A stretch of 64,000 nt of DNA from Monosiga brevicollis MX1 (Eukaryota > Opisthokonta > Choanoflagellata > Craspedida > Salpingoecidae): the NCBI RefSeq assembly GCF_000002865.3, contig NW_001865049.1:776774-840773 (forward strand), in the 5' to 3' direction. The notes beneath the pieces are model-generated. The model had not been told where the DNA came from, made no database searches, and saw only the letters and a program-made list of their open reading frames with translations. The translations under genes and the position numbers were made by a program. This document shows, piece by piece, positions 58,171 through 64,000 of the stretch. The number at the start of each line of letters is the position of its first letter. The stretch's first letter is position 1.

Positions 58171-58315
58171 GGGAGCAAAGAGCGTGACCTTCTTCTGGTC
58201 GAGGACCGGCCATGAGTGCCATTCTCGCATGCTCTGCATCACTGGTCCTGGTCGTAGTTTTCCTTTTCGCCTCGGGAGCAAAGAGCGTGACCTTTTTCTG
58301 GTCGAGGACCGGCCA
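58171..58315. repeat. 42-bp direct repeat, two copies
   Basis: The copies at 58171-58212 and 58274-58315 both start GGGAGCAAAGAGCGTGACCT and end GTCGAGGACCGGCCA, with one base difference. The period is 103 bp. Near identity indicates a recent local duplication. Confidence 0.95.
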
Positions 58316-59639
58316 GCTGCCTCGGTTCACGAGTGATTGGGACTGATGACTCCTGCCAGTCTTCCATTCCAAACCCAAACCTCATCCACACTACGACCAG
58401 AACGAAACCAAGGCAGGAGGCGACACGTCCCCGCGAGTTGGACGCATACACTTCTGTACAACAACGCACACAAGTCACACCAAGCGCGTGCATGGGACAA
58501 CGAGAAACCATCACGTAAAGGCGTAAAGGTGAAAATCATCATGATGGGTGGAGATGAGGTGGTTGGCGTGGGCAGAGGATCAAGGCACATGTTTGGACTC
58601 TTGCCCATGGTATGGGGGGAAACATGATACGAAGTTGGGGCAGAATGATGGGGATGCACGGGTTTGTGTGGGACATCTTTGTAACCACCTGCGACATTCC
58701 ATTCTCCACTTCACACACCACCACCAGCGCATGAAGTGGGTTGTGTGTCTTTACAACACAACAATCGATTGTCAATGGTCTCGCTTTCGGGACCAGGACA
58801 GACCCCGCTTTTTGATTCGCACCAAAAGAACCTAGCTACGCAACTCTTGCTGCTTGCGCTCGAGTTGCGACGCTTTGTCATCATCGCTATTGGGCAGGGA
58901 CGACTCCACTGTGAACTGGAGCGGAGGAGGCGGGGAGGTGCATCGAATCGGGTTTGGTTACCAAGTCTGTGAACACAGTCATGAAGACAAACGGCAGCCC
59001 TGCCGGCCAGCGTGAAAATTCACGTGTCGATCATCTCAAGGTCTCAAGCCGCCAACGCACTTCAAAACGCATTGGATTCCAATGTACCCAACTGCACCTG
59101 ACCACTTCAGCTACGTGATGACGGGTCCAGCCTGCTGTAATCACTATACGTCACCGACTTGTCTGGTCAGGGCCGAAAGCGCGCGTCAACAGCAGCAAGA
59201 GATCCGACCGAGCGAGACGTGATACACAAAATGGACATGCCCCTCAACCCGCAAAAACAACGTGTCGAGCGCCCCAACCCTTTTTGGCCCTTTTGTCAGC
59301 AGTCCTTCATTCGGCAGGCGTGACGACTCGCGTTTCTGGCTTTTCTTTTTCTTCCCTTTGCCTGCCGCTCACGCCAGATGAACATGTAAGCAGACTGCTC
59401 CTCCTTTTCGTGCCGTTTTCACGTGCCGGCAGTTCCAACGACAACGCCCAAAACAATATCTTGCACAGTGCGAAACAGTATATAACAACAGTAGATGACA
59501 ACACTATAAAGCAACAACAAAATTTAATTCAGCACACACGAAAATGCACACGTCTGAGAAGAGGGTAAACACCTGTTGCCAACATGTCATACTCTTGGAG
59601 GGACACACCGTGTGACAGCAAGCGACTTGCTCTCATCAC

Positions 59640-59642
<3 letters not shown>

Positions 59643-59703
<61 letters not shown>
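59643..59703. repeat. (CA)n microsatellite
   Basis: A perfect CA run of about 60 bp ends about 180 bp before the NUFIP1 start region. Confidence 0.97.
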
Positions 59704-59706
<3 letters not shown>

Positions 59707-59819
59707 GTCGCCTTCGAAGACGAGACGGCAGCCGGCTCTGATCGCCCCGTGAGCGCTTGGTGTTGACGCTTTGAGGGGGGAGGAATCGAAAGGCGTGGTA
59801 TCACGCACACAAAGATATC

Positions 59820-61819
59820 ATGTTTCCCTGGCTGGCAGGGCGAAAGAAGAATAGTGCCGCGTGTTTCGGTGCTGCAAAGCCGCCCATGGCGACCACGAGC
59901 GCAGCTCAGCCTCCGCTCCCCGGACCGGGCGGCCCACAGGGGCTGAGCCACCAGCCACCGCCGACAACGACCATGCCCCACCACCCCGGCATCATGCCAC
60001 CTGGACCCATGCAGCACCAGATGCACCAGCAACAACAGCACATGCAGATGCAGATGCAGCACATGCACCAGATGCAGATGCAGATGCAGCACATGCACCA
60101 GATGCAGCAGATGCAGCAACACATGCACCAGATGCAACACATGCACCAGATGCAGCACCCCATGCACATGCAAGCTATGACACCTCCCGGCCTTCCTGGT
60201 GGACCCGTCATGTCTCAGTCACGGAATCAAGGCCAACCGATGCCCTGGCACAACTTGCCACCAGCGGGTGAGCCCGGAAGCGCCCGTGGTCGCGGTCGCG
60301 GTCGCGGTCGTGGGCATGGTCGAGGTCGCGGTCGCAGTCGTGAATCAGCCGGCAGCCCTGGTCACGGTGGCGCCACTCCCACGATGAACCCCACCAATGA
60401 GAACCCGGTTGAGCACACACCCCTCCAGTCCCAGTCCCCCACAGCTGTGCCTTCTGCACCCGCCAACAATCCTGTCAGCCCCGAAGCTCCCAGTCATAGC
60501 GGCACTGAGAGTGAGGTGTGTCATGCAACAAAGGACTTTTTTTTTTTGTTTTGTTGTTTGCAAGTGATTCTTGAGCCTGCATTCTCACCCAAGCTGGTCG
60601 TGACCCAGGAGGAGCAAGACACAACCAACACCAAGCCCGTGGTATGGGCCTACAGCGCAGAGGAGATCGAAGCCTGGCGCGCCGAACGCCGTCGGTACGC
60701 CGCCCGCGCCCCCCTTTTGAGACATGGACGCCGCCGCTTTGGCTCTCGCTCGCAAAGACCAGCCGGCTAAATGCCTGCTGATGAGAGAGCAAACGCTGAG
60801 CCTCCTTTGTCCCTTTTGCTCAGTCAATATCCCACCGCCGCTAACCTGGCCCGCAAGCAGCAAGAGGCCTCGGAAAAGGTCAAACAAGGCATTGCGGCTG
60901 AATCAGAATCATTCAGGTCGGAACCTCAACCCCGTGCATTGCCTCAATTTCAAACTGAACTGACGACTCGCCTTGCCTATCCTCCCTCATCTCATGCGCA
61001 CAGATGGTCTGCCGCCTACAAGCGTTTCATGCCTGTTGCGAAACGCACCAAGACCTCCGAACCTCCAACACCATCCACAGCAAAACAAAACACGACTGGC
61101 CCCAACCCGGCATCCGAGCCCACCTCGCTGGCTCTTGTGGCCGATTATGCAGCCTCCGACTCAGACTCGAATCCCCCCGACTCGCTGGACCGCGATGAAG
61201 ATGATGGTGCGCCCACCTGCGTGACCAGGCTGCCCTTGCCACAATAAGACAATAGCAATGACAATGACCAGAAAAGGCGAAAAGGCCACAGCCAGCCCCA
61301 AACCTCACCATGACCCGATGCTCGCATGTGGCCATGACTGCAGACGAAGCACCCGAGGAAATGTCGGCCAAGGGCCCTCAACCACAGGAAACATTTGCCG
61401 CCCCCAACCCCCTACTCGGTCCGCACGCGCTTCCCAAGAGCGGCTCACTTCACCCCTCCCCTAATCCGACATTTCTCCGTCAGTTCGCCATGCTCATCGC
61501 AATGCGCAATTGTTCCGCACGCTAGCCGGTGCTGCCGAAGGACAGGGACAAGGTCGCTCACACCGCGAGAGCCACCCCCGCGCGAACAACCATCGCAACA
61601 ACAAGCCTAGCCACCGTTCAAACCGCCAATGGCCACCCACCTTGCTGGAAATGGTGAGCACGGCGTCTAGAATGTTATAAGAATGGTCCAGAGAATCGTT
61701 CTGCCCTCACTCAACTTGACTTCCCACCATAGCTTGTGTCTGATCAGATCCGTCGCGAAACCAACTACTTGTTGCAAACCATCCGCTACCTACGTCAGCG
61801 CAATTACTTGCAAGACTGA
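59820..61819 (+). CDS. NUFIP1: NUFIP1-like snoRNP assembly factor
   Basis: The first exon begins at ATG 59820 or 59887 and runs to about 60514. Further exons lie near 60563-60694, 60825-60880, 61003-61205, 61342-61412, 61484-61653 and 61733-61819. The N-terminal part has a Met/His/Gln repeat, then an RG-rich stretch (RGRGRGRGRGHGRGRGRSR) fit for RNA binding. The NUFIP core spans an intron: YSAEEIEAWRAERRR joined to YPTAANLARKQQEASEKVK. Next comes LALVADYAASDSDSN, and the C-terminal helix is WPPTLLEM joined to LVSDQIRRETNYLLQTIRYL, matching human RPTLLEMLLAPDIR. NUFIP1 works with R2TP in box C/D snoRNP assembly. The animal C2H2 zinc finger was not seen. Exon limits in the middle are approximate. 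Confidence 0.88.
60013..60178 (+). repeat. Met/His/Gln-rich tandem coding repeat
   Basis: Units of the type CAGATGCAGCACATG repeat and encode alternating M, H and Q (for example QMQHMHQMQMQMQHMH) for about 55 residues in the NUFIP1 N-terminus. The three-base phase is kept throughout. Confidence 0.92.
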
Positions 61820-62269
61820 AGAAGAAAGTTGGTAAGTATCTGCAAGGAAGCTGGACTCCTCGGGAGCCTCCCTCCCAAGCTCCTTTACTTTTCTGGGCCA
61901 TTTCGTCGCCCTCTTTTTGCTTGCCGAGCAAGCCCACTGAAATGATTGATATCTTTTCCCACCACCAGCCCCCTTTAAATGTGTTCTTGCGCTTTGAGCA
62001 AATTGTTTGAAGGAATGGCAATTATAATGGAAACTAGCCCTCGCTCCTTTCTCCCTTGGCATCTCAGCTCAAGGACAGCGTTGACAATCTACACACTTGG
62101 CGCGACAAACCACAACCACAAAACGCGCAGACACCGGGAGACAGAAAGAGCTGGACCGTGCGAAAAGATACATTGATGGGCAAAGGCTGAGAAAACTGTC
62201 AAAAAAAACCCCCCCCAGCGGAAGATTGGGCACTGCACTCAAATCAGAACCAACCATCGATTGGCTGTT
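61820..62269. other. Convergent gap
   Basis: About 450 bp between the NUFIP1 stop and the EF-hand-like gene stop. No supported feature is seen. Confidence 0.5.
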
Positions 62270-64000
62270 CTATTGGCTGTTGACAAAATCTCGGTGGAGG
62301 ACCTCGCCGTACTGCTCCACATCGTCGATAAACTGACGGTAGTGCACATCCCAGCGGCCACCCACGCGGGCCGAGTAATGTTCTGCAAGCTGTTCGCGCT
62401 CCTCGTTTGTCAGAAGCTGGCCCAAGTTGAGATCTGTGAGCACACGGAAAAACTGGTCCTTGGTCACCACGCCACGATGAATTTTATCAAAATCCTTGAA
62501 ATCGTGCTGCAGTAGCATGCGACGACGCTTGACCTCGGCTGCAATCACTTGCAGCGCCTTGTTCTCGTGGCCCGACTTGAGCTCCCGCATGCGCTCCTGC
62601 GCCGCGAGCTCAACGCCGACAGGTGGAATCGTCTAAGAAAGGGCCGATCACCAAAGCGCCAAGTTAAAAAAAAATAGAAAACAAGAGCACACGCAAGCAT
62701 TCATATCAAACTTTAGACCATCAACCATCACGAACTGCCCCACCAGATCACAAACAAAAAAAAAAAAGAAACATGGGTCGGGCGTAGCAAATCATCGTAC
62801 CGGTACGGCATCGGCCAGGGGCTGCGTGTGCAGGTCGTCCAGCGTGAACACTGACTCGACATCCCGGCAAAAACGTGTGTAGGCCACAAAGTCATTGCCT
62901 TGATCCATGATATGATAGTGCTCTTCCAGAGCACGCATTTCTGGCAAGGTGAGCTCAACTTTGGCCATGGACAGGCCGGCTCGGAACTGGTTCGCGGTGA
63001 TCATGCCCCGGCGCAGCTTGTCAAAGTCACGTAGGTGCTCAGAAATACGCATCCGCTCTTTGGCCACCAAGGTCTTGACTTTGGCAAGCACGGCCTCGAA
63101 GAGGGCTGGCTCGGCTGCCTCAATGGCCGCGCGGCGGTCCTTGTTCAAAGCATTGAGGCGTTGCGTGCCTTGCAGGGTCTTGTTTTCAAGCTTCTCCGAC
63201 GGCTCAATGTCCTCCAAAAAGTCGGCGTAGTTGATCCGATCCCCATCCATGTAGTACGTCGTGACGAGCGTCAGTTCGCGCTCGGAGAGGCGGAACCCAG
63301 CCGTGTCGAGCGCTTGTTGAAACTGGCGCGGCGTCACGCGGTTCTGCCTCGTTCGATCAAAATCGCGCAAGATACCCCGCACCTCCAATGCCTGCAATTG
63401 ACATGCGCACCACTTAATGAGCGATGTAATGTGCTGAGACCTCATCTCTCATTTTGAATTTGGGGCACGCTGCATAGAGACCCACCCGATTCCGCTTTTG
63501 TTGGCGAATGTTGTCCATGGCATCGTCGTACTCCGCAAAGGTCTCATCGGTAAAGCCTGTACACAAAGCATTGAAGGATAAGCCAGTTGCACAGCCCGCT
63601 GGCAGTTATGCGCCAGTGCCTCCTTGCAAAGAGGGGGTCTCGACAAACATGTAAAAGACAAAGTGCACAAACCCCGGCCATGCGCTTACCACGGGCCTCG
63701 GGTGGCTGGATGGTGGCACGAGCCAGTGATCGGGCCGTCGAGTTCAGATCGGGCGCCACGCGAGAGGCATCTTTCTCAAGCGCCGCACCGCCGTTGAGGG
63801 CATCATCCACATCGTGCACAAAGCGCCGCCAGTCCACCGTCGTGGGTGCCGGCCGGCTCGGATCGGTATAGGCGACTGTAAGGGATCGCAAAACCTCTGT
63901 CGGAATCTGCGGCACCATTACACGCAGTCCTTGTTGGAACTGAGCCGGCGTAATGAAGCCCCGACGAAGCTTGTCAAAGTCGCGCAAGTACTCGGCAGCG
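62270..64000 (-). CDS. EF-hand-like repeat protein, C-terminal part (runs off window)
   Basis: Exons read leftward from the window end: 64000 to about 63691, about 63558-63490, 63391-62801 and 62632-62270 (stop at 62270). At least three to four units share one pattern, LRDFDKLRRGFITPAQFQQG, LRDFDRTRQNRVTPRQFQQA, LRDFDKLRRGMITANQFRAG and FKDFDKIHRGVVTKDQFFRV. Each is followed by a helix and a second, looser unit (for example YYMDGDRINYADFLEDIE). The D-F-D-x-x-x-x-G-x-I/V-T-x-x-Q-F core resembles an EF-hand loop in which several calcium-binding acids are missing, so calcium binding is doubtful for most units. Such arrays occur in ciliary and cytoskeletal EF-hand proteins (EFCAB6-like). The start lies beyond 64000. 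Confidence 0.8.

Larger units (their letters stand above)
57384..59820. other. Divergent gap of 2.4 kb without a supported gene
   Basis: Between the ankyrin gene and NUFIP1. Frames here are short and without family features. It holds a CT run, a 42-bp direct repeat and a CA run. Non-coding RNA or 5' exons cannot be excluded. Confidence 0.5.

Noticed and set aside
1-64000. tRNA, rRNA or snRNA genes
   Set aside because: I looked for A/B-box tRNA patterns and conserved rRNA segments by eye and saw none. A covariance-model scan would be decisive and was not possible here.

Overview
The window reads as nuclear DNA of a compact, intron-rich unicellular relative of animals. A choanoflagellate of the Monosiga/Salpingoeca kind fits best. 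This is inferred from gene content, not from a search. Genes lie about 2-4 kb apart on both strands. Most are split by short GT-AG introns of roughly 80-200 bp. Coding DNA is GC-rich and gaps hold simple repeats. The gene set is animal-like: lysosomal GLMP, HIRA, a 4EHP-type cap-binding protein, NGLY1, NUFIP1, an SH2 adaptor, an organellar NHE and an ArfGAP2/3. No bacterial operons, rRNA, tRNA or CRISPR were seen. I assembled most exon chains by hand from splice signals and phase; where that failed I say so.

Layout. 0.5-5 kb (+): a secreted multicopper oxidase fused to a TPR domain. 5.7-9.2 kb (+): an SLC9A6/7/9-like Na+/H+ exchanger. 9.6-15 kb (-): a large unrecognised serine-rich protein with an SH3-like signature. 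16-18 kb (+): GLMP. 18.8-19.7 kb (+): a small SH2 adaptor. 20.3-21.2 kb (-) and 21.8-23.0 kb (+): CCDC12 and an eIF4E2-like protein, divergent. 23.4-28.8 kb (-): HIRA. 29.5-31.4 kb (+): a cytochrome b5-desaturase fusion. 32-33.8 kb (-): HMG-CoA reductase without a membrane domain. 34-38.2 kb: a gene-poor stretch with AT-rich repeats, a possible retrocopy ending in a genomic poly(A), a retrotransposon-like protein fragment and the 3' part of a glycosidase-like gene. 40.5-45 kb (+): a plasma-membrane-type Ca2+-ATPase with histidine-rich ends. 45.7-48.1 kb (+): NGLY1. 48.3-52.2 kb (-): a B-box/DUF2009 (UPF0652) protein. 53.5-55.9 kb (+): ArfGAP2/3. 56.4-57.4 kb (-): an ankyrin protein. 59.8-61.8 kb (+): NUFIP1. 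62.3-64 kb (-): the C-terminal part of an EF-hand-like repeat protein that runs off the window.

The genes form no single pathway. They are housekeeping and endomembrane genes: lysosome/endosome (GLMP, NHE), Golgi coat (ArfGAP), ER-protein quality control (NGLY1), lipid and sterol metabolism (desaturase, HMGR), chromatin and RNA (HIRA, CCDC12, NUFIP1, eIF4E2). The most unusual points are the oxidase-TPR fusion, the soluble and possibly mitochondrial HMGR, the calcium pump with some 43 histidines in its N-terminal tail, and the retrocopy-like locus near 36 kb.
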